Assembly: GCA_965222345.1 (NCBI GenBank)
Contig: CBDCTS010000007.1
Coordinates: 868,001-932,000 of the forward strand
From: JADFGZ01 sp965222345
GTDB taxonomy: Bacteria > Acidobacteriota > Terriglobia > 2-12-FULL-54-10
DNA length: 64,000 bases
Direction of reading: 5' to 3'
Made by a program: the position numbers and the translations under genes. This document shows positions 1-8,550 of this stretch, in pieces. Under the pieces are notes generated by a model. That model worked only from the letters and a program-made list of their open reading frames with translations. It made no database searches and was not told where the DNA came from. The number at the start of each line of letters is the position of its first letter. The stretch's first letter is position 1.

Positions 1-761
1 TAGAAAGGCTCAAAGAGGGGGTCAAACCCGCCCATCTCCAGAAATTTATCCCGGTCATAGGCCGTGGAGCCGCCCCCGGCGTAGAAGATGGGAAAAGGCA
101 CCGTAATGCGTTCGTCGATTTCATGGCTGACCCGCAGGAAACCCTTCTCGAATTTGCCCACGGTCAAGCCTGTCTCCTCGCGCCGCCGGCTGGGATCAGA
201 GAAAAAGATCTGAGCCGAGACGGCGAAGACGGCCTCATCTGTGAACCCTTCCAGAAGGGCTGACAGGAAACCGGGAGTCGCCCGCATATCATTGTTGAGC
301 AGGATAACGATCCGGTTGCGAGCTGCCTGGACGCCGGCGTTGCAGCCGCCCCCGAAACCCAGGTTGCGCTCCATTTGCAGCACCCGCACACGCGGGAAAT
401 GTCGGCGGAGATAATCGGCGCTGCCGTCGGTGCTGGCATTGTCCACCACGATTACCTCGTTATCTGCCGTCGAGGCTTCCAACACGCTCGGAAGATTTTT
501 TTCGAGCAGCTCCCTGCCGTTCCAGTTGGGGATGACGATGCTGGCATTCCGCGGAGGCTGATAGGGCGTGCAGGCGGGCAGCGCGTTCTTGTCTCCTTCT
601 GCTCGTGAGGTGTCCGATGGCTGCTCGGCAGGCGCGGTTCGGAACAGGGCCTTCAGGCGGCAGAGCAGATCGCTGCACAGCAAGGCCGCAGCCGCCAGGG
701 CCATCGTTGCTGGGGCCAGGAAGAGAAAAACAACTTTCCCGATTTTTTTAATCACGAGCAT
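1..761 (-). CDS. Family 2 glycosyltransferase, 3' end outside window
   Basis: Cytoplasmic or membrane-associated sugar transferase, probably adding sugars to a surface polysaccharide. Seen: a hydrophobic N-terminal segment (about residues 8-30), then a GT-A nucleotide-sugar fold starting near residue 72 (SIVIPNWNGRELL), VVDNASTDGS near 100, the LLNNDM metal-site motif, and the GGGSTAYDRDKFLEMGGFD acceptor-side motif close to the window edge. The start is the ATG at 761; the reading frame is open to base 1, so the C-terminus is missing. It lies 24 bp downstream of the methyltransferase and runs with the Wzt/Wzm export genes, so it is probably one polysaccharide operon. The sugar specificity cannot be read from the sequence. 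Confidence 0.88.
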   Translation of the reverse strand, partial: MLVIKKIGKVVFLFLAPATMALAAAALLCSDLLCRLKALFRTAPAEQPSDTSRAEGDKNALPACTPYQPPRNASIVIPNWNGRELLEKNLPSVLEASTADNEVIVVDNASTDGSADYLRRHFPRVRVLQMERNLGFGGGCNAGVQAARNRIVILLNNDMRATPGFLSALLEGFTDEAVFAVSAQIFFSDPSRRREETGLTVGKFEKGFLRVSHEIDERITVPFPIFYAGGGSTAYDRDKFLEMGGFDPLFEPF

Positions 762-785
762 TGGGAATGGGTCATTAGTTACGGG

Positions 786-1982
786 TCATTGATCTTTCGG
801 CTTGACCGCCGGTGGCGGCTTCTGATCGGAAGCAGGGACAGGACTCAACCGCAGGTTCTTGCCGATGCGGTACCACCGGGACCCGTACAAAAGGCGAAGT
901 TCCTCCCAGCGTTGCTGCAGCTCCCCGTTTAAATTCAGTGCCCAAGCCGTTCGTTCCTCAAACTCTTGTTGGAGTTTCTGGAGCGCCGCCCGCGCCTGTT
1001 CCATCTCTTGCTGGAGACCTAAGGCCCACTGCACCTTGTTTTCATGATCGGCCTGCAACTGGCGAATATACCCAGCTTTTTCGGAGAGTTGCCGATCCAG
1101 CTCGCGTGCCCACCGGGTGTGTTCCTCCAGCAACTGTTCCAGCTCTTGCTCTCGTTGTTGAGCTTCTGTGACTTGCGCCCTGGCTAGAGCTAAGTGGTCC
1201 GTCAGGGAACGGATGTGCATTTCTCTTTCCTGCAGTACGTTGCCCGTAGAGGGCAAATACAACAGGGGACGAGCCGGGCCCAAAGGCTGGCTGGAGCAGA
1301 GCGCCACAAAGTAGTGCGCTGCCTTTTCTCTCTCGTCTTTGCTCTCTCCGCTGCTGGCCGCTGCGTCGGTTTCCTCCTGAAGAATGGAATCTGCGGAGTG
1401 CTCCTGGAAGTTTGCTTCCGCCCCCGGGCCTGACACCATCAGGCCGGCCACGTGATTTTCAAACAGAATCGCGCGATGCGGAAAAAGCGGTTTCAGGGTC
1501 TCTTCCAACTCGGCGAAAGAAAACTCACGAACGTGAAAGGGATTGACCTCGCCGCGCTCCTCCGTGTAGTAGAGCCGGTTGGGAGTCGAGAGCAACAGCA
1601 ATCCCGATGGGTGAAGCACGCGATGCAACTCCGCCAGGAAAGCCTCCGGGTCCTCCAGATGCTCGATGATTTCAAAAGCCACCACCAAATCGAATTGTCC
1701 GGAAGGAAAGGGAAGGGCCAGACAGCCGGATTGCGCAAAGTGGACCTTCGGCGATCCATAGTGACGGCGGGCGTGGCCCACTGCCTCTGCGGAAAGGTCC
1801 ACGCCAAATACCGCCGCCGCCTTTTCTCCCAGCAAGGCCGACCCGTATCCGGTGCCGCAAGCGACGTCCAGGGCGGATTTCTCCGCAGAATATCTCTGCG
1901 CAAACAAGTACCGGGCGCGGTGCTCGTTGAGCAGGTCCGCATCGCCTTCTCCCGGTATCACGCGTTCTCCGGTGAACTTCAC
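786..1982 (-). CDS. SAM-dependent methyltransferase with C-terminal coiled coil
   Basis: Class I methyltransferase: the SAM motif LDVACGTGYG lies near residues 37-46, followed by the acidic FGVDLSAEAV strand, and FDLVVAFEIIEHLEDP as motif IV/post I. After about residue 230 the protein becomes a long Glu/Gln-rich coiled coil with a repeated (T/Q)WA-x-x-L unit (three copies), ending in a YGSRWYRIGKNLRL motif often found at the tail of polysaccharide-linked enzymes. I chose the GTG at 1982 because its GTGA overlaps the wzt stop, GGGAGGAAA lies upstream, and KFTGERVIPG is the usual family start. Next to Wzt with a carbohydrate-binding domain, it could cap the growing O-chain as WbdD does; that role is inference, and no kinase domain is present. 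Confidence 0.87.
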   Translation of the reverse strand: MKFTGERVIPGEGDADLLNEHRARYLFAQRYSAEKSALDVACGTGYGSALLGEKAAAVFGVDLSAEAVGHARRHYGSPKVHFAQSGCLALPFPSGQFDLVVAFEIIEHLEDPEAFLAELHRVLHPSGLLLLSTPNRLYYTEERGEVNPFHVREFSFAELEETLKPLFPHRAILFENHVAGLMVSGPGAEANFQEHSADSILQEETDAAASSGESKDEREKAAHYFVALCSSQPLGPARPLLYLPSTGNVLQEREMHIRSLTDHLALARAQVTEAQQREQELEQLLEEHTRWARELDRQLSEKAGYIRQLQADHENKVQWALGLQQEMEQARAALQKLQQEFEERTAWALNLNGELQQRWEELRLLYGSRWYRIGKNLRLSPVPASDQKPPPAVKPKDQ

Positions 1983-3295
1983 GGCAGGTTTCCTCCCGCC
2001 TGGATGTTCGCTTTGGCGACGGAGTTGACCTGTATCCGGCATGGGATATGAAAGTAGCCGTAAACCTTGCGTCCCTTTTCAGCCTGCAATGTGATGGCGT
2101 TGTCGATCCAGTCGCACACATCGTAGGCTTCCAGAGTTCCGTTGGAGATGGCCGGCGTGAAAGAGAAGTGGGCCGGGTAGAGCTCGGGGAGATCGAGATG
2201 AAAGTCGATGGTGTAGATGTCGCCGGGGTTGAACGGCGGAAGCTCGACCTCTTCCAGAAAGGTATTGGTTCCGGCCAGCTCCACTCCCAGATGGTTGCGG
2301 ATCAGGAGTCCGACAATCGGCATGGCCACCTTTGCCTGCGCCCGCAGGCTGATGCGAACAATGATGGCCGCCATTTGCGGAAGCAGCGCCAGCGGCTCGG
2401 CATCCTCGTTGAGCACGGCGATACCCAGGATTTCCGCGTCGCGGTTGCCGTAGCGATAATCAATATTCGGAATCGTCTCGACCACCTCCGGCGCGACCAT
2501 CGGTTCCGAAGCGGCGCGGCCTGCGCTGGCGCCCTGCTGAGCCGTCTCCTTCCGATAGCGGGAGTCTTTGTTCACCATCGCGGCCAGATATTTGGCTACT
2601 ACAGCGTCGGGTTTGCCACACTCGACCAGCCTGCCCCGATCCAGCCAAGCCACCTGCTGCGCCAGGCTTTTGACGTCCGCCGCGCTGTGGGAGACGAAGA
2701 TGATGGTCACGCCGCGCCGGTGCAGTTCATGGATCTTGCGCATGCAGCGTTGGCGAAAACAGATGTCCCCTACGGCAAGGGCCTCGTCAATTAGCAGAAT
2801 GTCCGGCTCCACGTTGATCGCCACGGCAAAGGCCAGGCGAACCATCATGCCGCTCGAGTACGTCTTCACCGGCTGATTGATAAATTCGCCGATCTCGGCA
2901 AAACTTTCGATGGCCGGGAAAAGCCGCTCGATTTCCCTGTTGCTCAGCCCCAGGATCGCTCCATTCAGGAAAACGTTGTCCCGGCCCGTGAATTGCGGGT
3001 TGAATCCCGAACCCAGCTCCAGCAGCGCGGAGACCCGTCCCTCCACTTCCACCGCCCCGAGCGTGGGCGTCAGAATTCCCGCGATCAACTGCAGCAAGGT
3101 ACTCTTGCCGGAACCGTTTTCCCCGACCAAGCCAAACGTGGCCCCTTTCTCGACCTCCAGCGAGACTTCCCGCAAGGCCCAAAAATCGCGATGGTAGGAG
3201 CGCCGGTTGAAGGTCAGCAGTTCCTTGAGACGGTCCGGCGGACGCATGTAGATCGGATAGCTTTTCGACACGCCGCGGATATGCACAGCCCCCAT
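1979..3295 (-). CDS. wzt: O-antigen ABC transporter ATP-binding protein with extended C-terminal domain
   Basis: ATPase of the Wzm-Wzt exporter, which moves lipid-linked O-polysaccharide across the inner membrane. Seen: Walker A GENGSGKST (residues 58-66), Q-loop region LLELGSGF, signature YSSGM (146-150), Walker B ILLIDEA (166-172) and H-loop SHS (202-204). Residues about 275-425 form an extra beta-rich domain like the carbohydrate-binding domain of the long Wzt type, which in known cases recognises the capped non-reducing end of the chain. It overlaps wzm by one base (TAATG) and the methyltransferase by four, so the three are translationally coupled. The length of 438 residues fits the long Wzt class. 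Confidence 0.93.
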   Translation of the reverse strand: MGAVHIRGVSKSYPIYMRPPDRLKELLTFNRRSYHRDFWALREVSLEVEKGATFGLVGENGSGKSTLLQLIAGILTPTLGAVEVEGRVSALLELGSGFNPQFTGRDNVFLNGAILGLSNREIERLFPAIESFAEIGEFINQPVKTYSSGMMVRLAFAVAINVEPDILLIDEALAVGDICFRQRCMRKIHELHRRGVTIIFVSHSAADVKSLAQQVAWLDRGRLVECGKPDAVVAKYLAAMVNKDSRYRKETAQQGASAGRAASEPMVAPEVVETIPNIDYRYGNRDAEILGIAVLNEDAEPLALLPQMAAIIVRISLRAQAKVAMPIVGLLIRNHLGVELAGTNTFLEEVELPPFNPGDIYTIDFHLDLPELYPAHFSFTPAISNGTLEAYDVCDWIDNAITLQAEKGRKVYGYFHIPCRIQVNSVAKANIQAGGNLP

Positions 3296-4119
3296 TACAG
3301 CACGTCTCCAAAGGCCCTTTTGCTATGCCTGAAAAAAAGTCCTCCCGCTATAAAGGTGGCCAGCGAGATGGCCGTCAGCAGCGCCAGTTCCATGCCCGAG
3401 GGCCAATGTTCCAGCAGGATACAACTGCGGTAAGCGCTGATCACTGCGGCCAGAGGGTTTATCCGGGCCAGAAATTGGAGCTGGGAAGGCAACCGTTCTG
3501 CGGTGAAAAAGATGGGCGTGAACCAGAACCAGAAGGTCAGAATAACCGTCAGCACCTGCGCCACGTCCCGGAGAAATACGTTTAAGCTCGAAACCAGCCA
3601 GCTGATGCCCAGCGTAAACAGCCCCAGCAAAAGAATGTAGAGCGGCAACAGCGCCAGCAGGGCGCTGAGCTTTTGGGTTATCCCCAGCACCACCGCCAGC
3701 AGGATCAGCATCCCCAGCAGGTGGCTCAGCACGTTGGACAGAAAAATGGCAATCGGGATCAGCTCGGCGGGAAAGACCGACTTGGTGATCAGATTGGAGT
3801 AATCCACCATGGAGTTTGCCGAGCGTTGCACGGTTTCCTGAAACAGCAGCCAGGGCAGCAGGCCGGCAAACAGAAAGATGGCAAAGTTGGAAGTTCCAGC
3901 CTCCGGCCCGAGCCGAACCCGGAAGACCACCGAAAAGACAAAGGTGTAACAGGCCAGCAGAACCAGCGGGTGCACCAGTCCCCAGAGCCAGCCCATCGAG
4001 GAGCCGATGTAGCGTTGTTTGAAGTCGCGGACCACCAGGTTCAAGATCAGCCCCCGGCGGCGCACCAGATTGAGCAGGAAAGTTGAGGCAATTTGCGAAG
4101 AGCCGGCTACCAGCGTCAT
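3295..4119 (-). CDS. wzm: O-antigen ABC-2 type transporter permease
   Basis: Integral membrane partner of Wzt. The 274 residues have six hydrophobic segments. The family-typical N-terminal stretch RRRGLILNLVVRDFKQRY, then GSSMGWLWGLVHPLVLLA, and the EGYRSC-like AYRSCILLEHWP region near the C-terminus mark the ABC-2 (TagG/RfbD) family. It is the first gene of the minus-strand export operon, and its stop shares a base with the wzt start. The 257 bp upstream, shared with the divergent glyA, must hold its promoter, but I see no convincing box on this strand. Confidence 0.92.
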   Translation of the reverse strand: MTLVAGSSQIASTFLLNLVRRRGLILNLVVRDFKQRYIGSSMGWLWGLVHPLVLLACYTFVFSVVFRVRLGPEAGTSNFAIFLFAGLLPWLLFQETVQRSANSMVDYSNLITKSVFPAELIPIAIFLSNVLSHLLGMLILLAVVLGITQKLSALLALLPLYILLLGLFTLGISWLVSSLNVFLRDVAQVLTVILTFWFWFTPIFFTAERLPSQLQFLARINPLAAVISAYRSCILLEHWPSGMELALLTAISLATFIAGGLFFRHSKRAFGDVL

Positions 4120-4325
4120 CCGTTAGGTCTCCCAGGAAAAGTTCCGCTTAGCCTTTTTAGCTTGCAATTGCCATCCCCGTCAATAGCAAGGAGTTGAGAG
4201 CATGGCATTTACGGCTGTCTTTAGTTAAACCATCGTGTTTGTCTCCCTGGCCAAAGCAGCGTTGAAAACATTTAGGATGGCGCCGCAACGCGCGCTTTGG
4301 ATGGAACCGCCCGGCGGGGCAGGTG

Positions 4326-4331
4326 TATACT
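4326..4331 (+). promoter_or_regulatory. Candidate -10 box upstream of glyA
   Basis: TATACT, five of six matches to the sigma-70 -10 hexamer, 46 bases before the glyA start. The best -35 match (around TGGAAC at 4302) is weak, so this is tentative. Confidence 0.3.
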
Positions 4332-4376
4332 AAAAACCTCAATTGGGAATTTTAGCCGAGCAGGGGGGGAGGGCGC

Positions 4377-5690
4377 GTGAGGCAAAACGGAAATATGGCG
4401 CAGATGTCGCGGCGATTGGCGGAGGTGGACCCGGAGGTTGCCGAGGCCATTGAACAGGAGACGGAGCGGCAGCATGCCCATTTGGAATTGATCGCCAGCG
4501 AGAACTTTGTCTCTCAGGCCGTGCTCGATGTCATGGGGTCGGTCTTCACCAACAAGTATGCGGAGGGGTATCCCGGACGGCGCTATTATGGAGGCTGCGA
4601 ATGGGCCGACCGCGTGGAGAACCTGGCCATCGAGCGCGCCAAGGAGCTGTTTGGAGCCGAGCACGCCAACGTGCAGCCGCACGCCGGCAGCCAGGCCAAT
4701 ATGGCCGCCTACGCCGCCTTGTTGCAGCCCGGCGACATGATCTTCGGCATGGACCTCTCCCACGGAGGACATCTGACCCATGGCCACCCTTTAAACTTTT
4801 CCGGCAAGACCTACACCGTTGTGCCCTACGGCGTCTGCAAAGAGACAGAGACAATTGACTACGATGCCCTGGAGAAGCTTGCCGAAGAGAAGCGCCCCAA
4901 GATGATCGTCGCCGGCGCCACGGCCTATCCGCGCATCATCGATTTTCCCCGCCTGCGGCAGATCTGCGACCGTGTGGGAGCCTTGCTGATGGTGGACATG
5001 GCGCATTTTTCCGGGCTGGTTGCGGCCGGAATCCATCCCAACCCCGTCCCGTACGCCGATGTCGTCACCACCACCACGCACAAGACGATGCGGGGCCCGC
5101 GAGCGGGCATGATTCTTTGCAAGGCCGAGCACGCCAAGGCGGTCAACAGGACAGTCTTTCCGGGAATGCAGGGCGGCCCGCTGGTTCACATGATCGCCGC
5201 CAAAGCCGTCTGCTTCCGGGAGGCGATGCAGCCGGAGTTTCGTGACTACCAGCGGCAGGTTGCCGCCAACGCCCGAGCGCTGGCCGATACGCTGATGCAA
5301 GAGGGATTTCACGTGGTTTCGAACGGAACCGACACGCACCTGATGCTGGTGGATGTGTTTTCCAAAGGCGTCCGGGGGAAGGAAGCCGAGATCGCCTTGC
5401 AAAGCGCCCATATGACGGTGAACAGAAACACCATTCCCTTCGATACCAACCCGCCGCTGAACCCGAGCGGCGTCCGGATCGGCACCCCGGCCGTGACTAG
5501 CCGAGGCATGAAAGAGCCGGAGATGAGAAAAATCGGCTCCTGGATCGCCGAGGTGCTGAGGAATCCCCAGGATCAGGCCCGGATAGCCGAGCTTCGCCGG
5601 CAGGTCCTGCAACTGGCCGAAACGTTTCCGCTTTACCGCTGGCATGTTCCGCAGGATCGGGGCGCAACCCTCGCGCGAGTCTCACCGTGA
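4377..5690 (+). CDS. glyA: Serine hydroxymethyltransferase
   Basis: PLP enzyme of the cytosol that interconverts serine and glycine and loads one-carbon units on tetrahydrofolate. Seen: LIASENFVSQAVLDVMGS at residues 38-54, YAEGYPGRRYYGGCE at 61-75, the PLP-binding Lys236 in TTTTHKTMRGPR, and the C-terminal RIGTPAVTSRGM motif. At 437 residues it is slightly longer than usual. The GTG at 4377 follows a GGGGGGAGGG ribosome site closely; the ATG codons at 4395 and 4404 are alternatives that would give the more usual short N-terminus. It is divergent from wzm and followed by a GT4 gene 66 bp later. Confidence 0.97.
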   Translation: MRQNGNMAQMSRRLAEVDPEVAEAIEQETERQHAHLELIASENFVSQAVLDVMGSVFTNKYAEGYPGRRYYGGCEWADRVENLAIERAKELFGAEHANVQPHAGSQANMAAYAALLQPGDMIFGMDLSHGGHLTHGHPLNFSGKTYTVVPYGVCKETETIDYDALEKLAEEKRPKMIVAGATAYPRIIDFPRLRQICDRVGALLMVDMAHFSGLVAAGIHPNPVPYADVVTTTTHKTMRGPRAGMILCKAEHAKAVNRTVFPGMQGGPLVHMIAAKAVCFREAMQPEFRDYQRQVAANARALADTLMQEGFHVVSNGTDTHLMLVDVFSKGVRGKEAEIALQSAHMTVNRNTIPFDTNPPLNPSGVRIGTPAVTSRGMKEPEMRKIGSWIAEVLRNPQDQARIAELRRQVLQLAETFPLYRWHVPQDRGATLARVSP

Positions 5691-5756
5691 TGGAGATTAT
5701 CCGCAGATAGCGGCCTCGTCTCCCTTCCTCGCGCATTCGCAACCCACCAGGGCGTT

Positions 5757-6878
5757 ATGAGGATCGCAATCGACATCCGCAGAATCCAGGACTTTGGCGT
5801 CGGCACCTATATTCGCAACCTGCTCAAAACGCTCGCCGGCAAGGACAATAACAACTACTACATTCTGCTGGGGGACGCGGAGAAAACCTCCGCAGTGGTT
5901 TCCCTGCCGGAGAATTTTCAGGTTTTGCACTGGGATAAGCCTCCGGAATCCTGGCGAATGCATCTGCAGTTGCACCGCTTGCTGCAAGAGCATCCCGCCG
6001 ACGTTTTGCATATACCCTATATGAGGGCGGCTCCCCTGGTGCCCTGCCGGTATCTGATTACCGTTCACGACATTGCCGATTTTTTCTACAACTCCCGCGG
6101 AGGTCTGAAACAGAATCTGCGCTGGCGGATCGTGCGGCGGGGCTTGAAACATGCCCGGCATATCATGGCGGTTTCCAAAGCCACCAAGCGGGATCTGGAA
6201 AACCTGTTTGAGATTCCCTCCCGGCAGATCACGGTTGTGGAGAATGCCATTGACGAGCGATTTACCCAGAGCAGCCGGCGGGAAGAGACGCGTCTGGTTC
6301 TGGAGCGATACCAGGTTAACTATCCGTTCCTGCTCTACGTGGGCAACGTCAAACCGCAGAAAAATATTCCCCGCTTGATTGAGGCGTTTGCCGTGCTTAA
6401 GGGATCACTGCGGAATCATCCCGTCTATCGCGATCTGCGCCTGGTGATTATCGGAGACGAGCTGAGCGAGCACTCTGATCTGCGGCGTACCGTGATCCGA
6501 ACGCGCATGCAGAACGACGTGCGCTTTCTGGGCTTTGTACCGGTTGAGACCCTGCGGGTTTTCTACCAGTCGGCGGAGGTTTTTGTTTTTCCCTCGTTGT
6601 ACGAAGGTTTCGGGCTGCCGCCGCTGGAAGCGATGGCTCAGGGCACGCCCGTGGTCACCTCCAACGTCTCCTCGCTGCCGGAGGTTGTCGGGGATGCGGC
6701 GGTGCTGGTGCATCCGGAGAACGTCTTCGACATTGCCCGCGGGGTGGAACGGGTGCTGTTGCAGGAAGAGCTGCGGCAGGAACTCCGCAGGCGGGGACGG
6801 CAACGACTGCAGCGGTTTAGCTGGGAACGGTCGGTTGACCGGGTATTGCAGATCTACGCTCAAGCGGCAGCGGAGTAA
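5757..6878 (+). CDS. Family 4 glycosyltransferase
   Basis: GT-B glycosyltransferase of 373 residues. Seen: an N-terminal domain starting MRIAIDIRRIQDFGVGTY, HDIADFFYN and VSKATKRDL typical of mannosyl/rhamnosyl-transferase-like GT4 proteins, then LLYVGNVKPQKN at the domain linker and the EX7E motif EGFGLPPLE in the C-terminal domain. The donor and acceptor cannot be told. It is soluble or peripheral to the membrane, with no membrane segments. It sits between glyA and tgt on the same strand, away from the wzm/wzt cluster, but may feed the same surface glycan. Confidence 0.9.
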   Translation: MRIAIDIRRIQDFGVGTYIRNLLKTLAGKDNNNYYILLGDAEKTSAVVSLPENFQVLHWDKPPESWRMHLQLHRLLQEHPADVLHIPYMRAAPLVPCRYLITVHDIADFFYNSRGGLKQNLRWRIVRRGLKHARHIMAVSKATKRDLENLFEIPSRQITVVENAIDERFTQSSRREETRLVLERYQVNYPFLLYVGNVKPQKNIPRLIEAFAVLKGSLRNHPVYRDLRLVIIGDELSEHSDLRRTVIRTRMQNDVRFLGFVPVETLRVFYQSAEVFVFPSLYEGFGLPPLEAMAQGTPVVTSNVSSLPEVVGDAAVLVHPENVFDIARGVERVLLQEELRQELRRRGRQRLQRFSWERSVDRVLQIYAQAAAE

Positions 6879-6994
6879 ACGCCATTTGCGCTGAGCGCCT
6901 GCGGAGGATCACAATAGGGTGACCAGATTTTCCTCATCACCGTATGAAGTAATGGGCGATTCTCAAGAAATGGGAGGAAGCTTCACCCCGCAAC

Positions 6995-8140
6995 ATGTCG
7001 GCTTTCCAGTTTGAGGTAACCCACCGGGATCGCAAAACAAAAGCGCGCACCGGGTTGCTCGCGACCCCCCACGGCATGGTGGAGACGCCGGTCTTTATGC
7101 CGGTCGGGACGCTCGGAACCGTCAAGGGCCTGTCGCAGGAAAACCTGGAGGAACTTGACGCCGCCATCATCCTGGCCAACACCTATCACCTCTATCTCCG
7201 GCCCGGCCCGGACCTGATCCGGGAACTGGGCGGGCTACATCGCTTTATCTCGTGGGACCGCCCGATCCTGACCGACAGCGGCGGATACCAGGTATTCAGC
7301 CTCAGCGCCCTCCGGAAGATCAGCGAGGAAGGGGTGGAGTTTCGCTCGCATCTGGACGGTTCGCTGCATCTTTTATCCCCCGAGCGCGCTATGGAAATCC
7401 AGGATGCCCTGGGATCGGACATCCGGATGGTGCTGGATGAGTGCACGGAATTTCCGGCCGGGTCGGGGGAAGCGGAAAAATCGATGGAACGGACGCTCCG
7501 TTGGGCGGAGCGGTCCAAACGCGCCTGGGAAGGATCTTTCCATTCGGATGGGAACAGACCGCCGGGAGCGCTGTTCGGCATCGTGCAGGGAGGCACTCAC
7601 GTCCAGTTGCGCCGCCAATGCGCTTCCCGGCTGGTGGAGATGGACTTTCCCGGCTATGCTATCGGGGGCCTTTCGGTCGGCGAGGCCCGGCCCCAGACCT
7701 TTGATTTGGCGGCAGCCTCGGAGGAATGCCTGCCGGAGGATAAGCCGCGGTACGTGATGGGCGTGGGCCTGCCCGAGGAATTGGCCTATTACGTTGCCAA
7801 CGGTGTGGACATGATGGACTGCGTGCTGCCCACCCGCAACGGCCGCAACGGCTGCCTGTTCACTTCCCAGGGAAAATTGCATATCCGGCATGCCCGCTAT
7901 GCGCGCGATTCCGGTCCCGTCGATGAGTCCTGCAACTGCCCGGTTTGCCGGCGGTATTCGCGGGCCTATTTGCGTTATTTATTTGTTGCGAATGAAATGC
8001 TTGGGCGAATTTTGAATAGCTACCACAACGTCTATTTTTATCTTGACACAATGCGAAGGATTCGGCATTCTATCGCGTCCGGTGGCTTTTCCACATCCCT
8101 TTTCGATTTTAACTCCCAGTTGCAAGGGGACGATCCCTAA
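6995..8140 (+). CDS. tgt: tRNA-guanine transglycosylase (queuine/preQ1 tRNA-ribosyltransferase)
   Basis: Exchanges guanine 34 for preQ1 in GUN-anticodon tRNAs during queuosine synthesis. Seen: ILANTYHLYLRPG (59-71), general-base Asp94 in LTDSGGYQVFSL, nucleophile Asp275 in MMDCVLPTRNGRNG, and the zinc site Cys313, Cys315, Cys318 and His344. The 381 residues match the bacterial length. The ATG at 6995 follows GGGAGGAAG by about 17 bases, which is long. It leads the tgt-yajC-secD-secF order that is conserved in many bacteria. Confidence 0.97.
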   Translation: MSAFQFEVTHRDRKTKARTGLLATPHGMVETPVFMPVGTLGTVKGLSQENLEELDAAIILANTYHLYLRPGPDLIRELGGLHRFISWDRPILTDSGGYQVFSLSALRKISEEGVEFRSHLDGSLHLLSPERAMEIQDALGSDIRMVLDECTEFPAGSGEAEKSMERTLRWAERSKRAWEGSFHSDGNRPPGALFGIVQGGTHVQLRRQCASRLVEMDFPGYAIGGLSVGEARPQTFDLAAASEECLPEDKPRYVMGVGLPEELAYYVANGVDMMDCVLPTRNGRNGCLFTSQGKLHIRHARYARDSGPVDESCNCPVCRRYSRAYLRYLFVANEMLGRILNSYHNVYFYLDTMRRIRHSIASGGFSTSLFDFNSQLQGDDP

Positions 8141-8198
8141 CCCAGATCAGAGTGTGGATTCTAGTGTGCGTCTCTGAGAAAGGGAAGCGAGGGCAATC

Positions 8199-8519
8199 AT
8201 GTTGGTAGCAGCAATTATCTTTTTGCAGGCTGAAGGGGCGACTAATCCCTTGATAGGTTTCCTGCCGATTATCGCAATCTTTGCAATCTTCTATTTTCTC
8301 CTGTTCCTGCCGAACCAAAAACGCAAAAAAGCGCAGCAACGAATGTGGGAGAACCTCAAGAACGGCGACCGGGTCGTCACCAACGGCGGTATTCGGGGTA
8401 CAATCGTAAGTGTTAAGGACGAAGTCGTCGTGCTGCGGGTGCCTCCGGAACAAGTGAAGTTGGAACTTTCACGCAGCGCGGTGGCGGAGAAACAGGCTTC
8501 CCCGGAGGAGCAAAAGTAG
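8199..8519 (+). CDS. yajC: Sec translocase accessory subunit YajC
   Basis: Small inner-membrane protein that associates with SecDF. The 106 residues hold one membrane helix (PLIGFLPIIAIFAIFYFLLFL, about residues 17-37) followed by the diagnostic PNQKRKKAQQRM and NGDRVVTNGGIRGTIVSV. It lies 58 bp after tgt and 31 bp before secD in one probable operon. Confidence 0.96.
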   Translation: MLVAAIIFLQAEGATNPLIGFLPIIAIFAIFYFLLFLPNQKRKKAQQRMWENLKNGDRVVTNGGIRGTIVSVKDEVVVLRVPPEQVKLELSRSAVAEKQASPEEQK

Positions 8520-8550
8520 CAAGACGAGGGTTGCTGAAGGAATCCCAGAG

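Noticed and set aside
6879..6994. preQ1 riboswitch before tgt
   Set aside because: I could not find a convincing preQ1 aptamer core or pseudoknot in the 116-bp gap.
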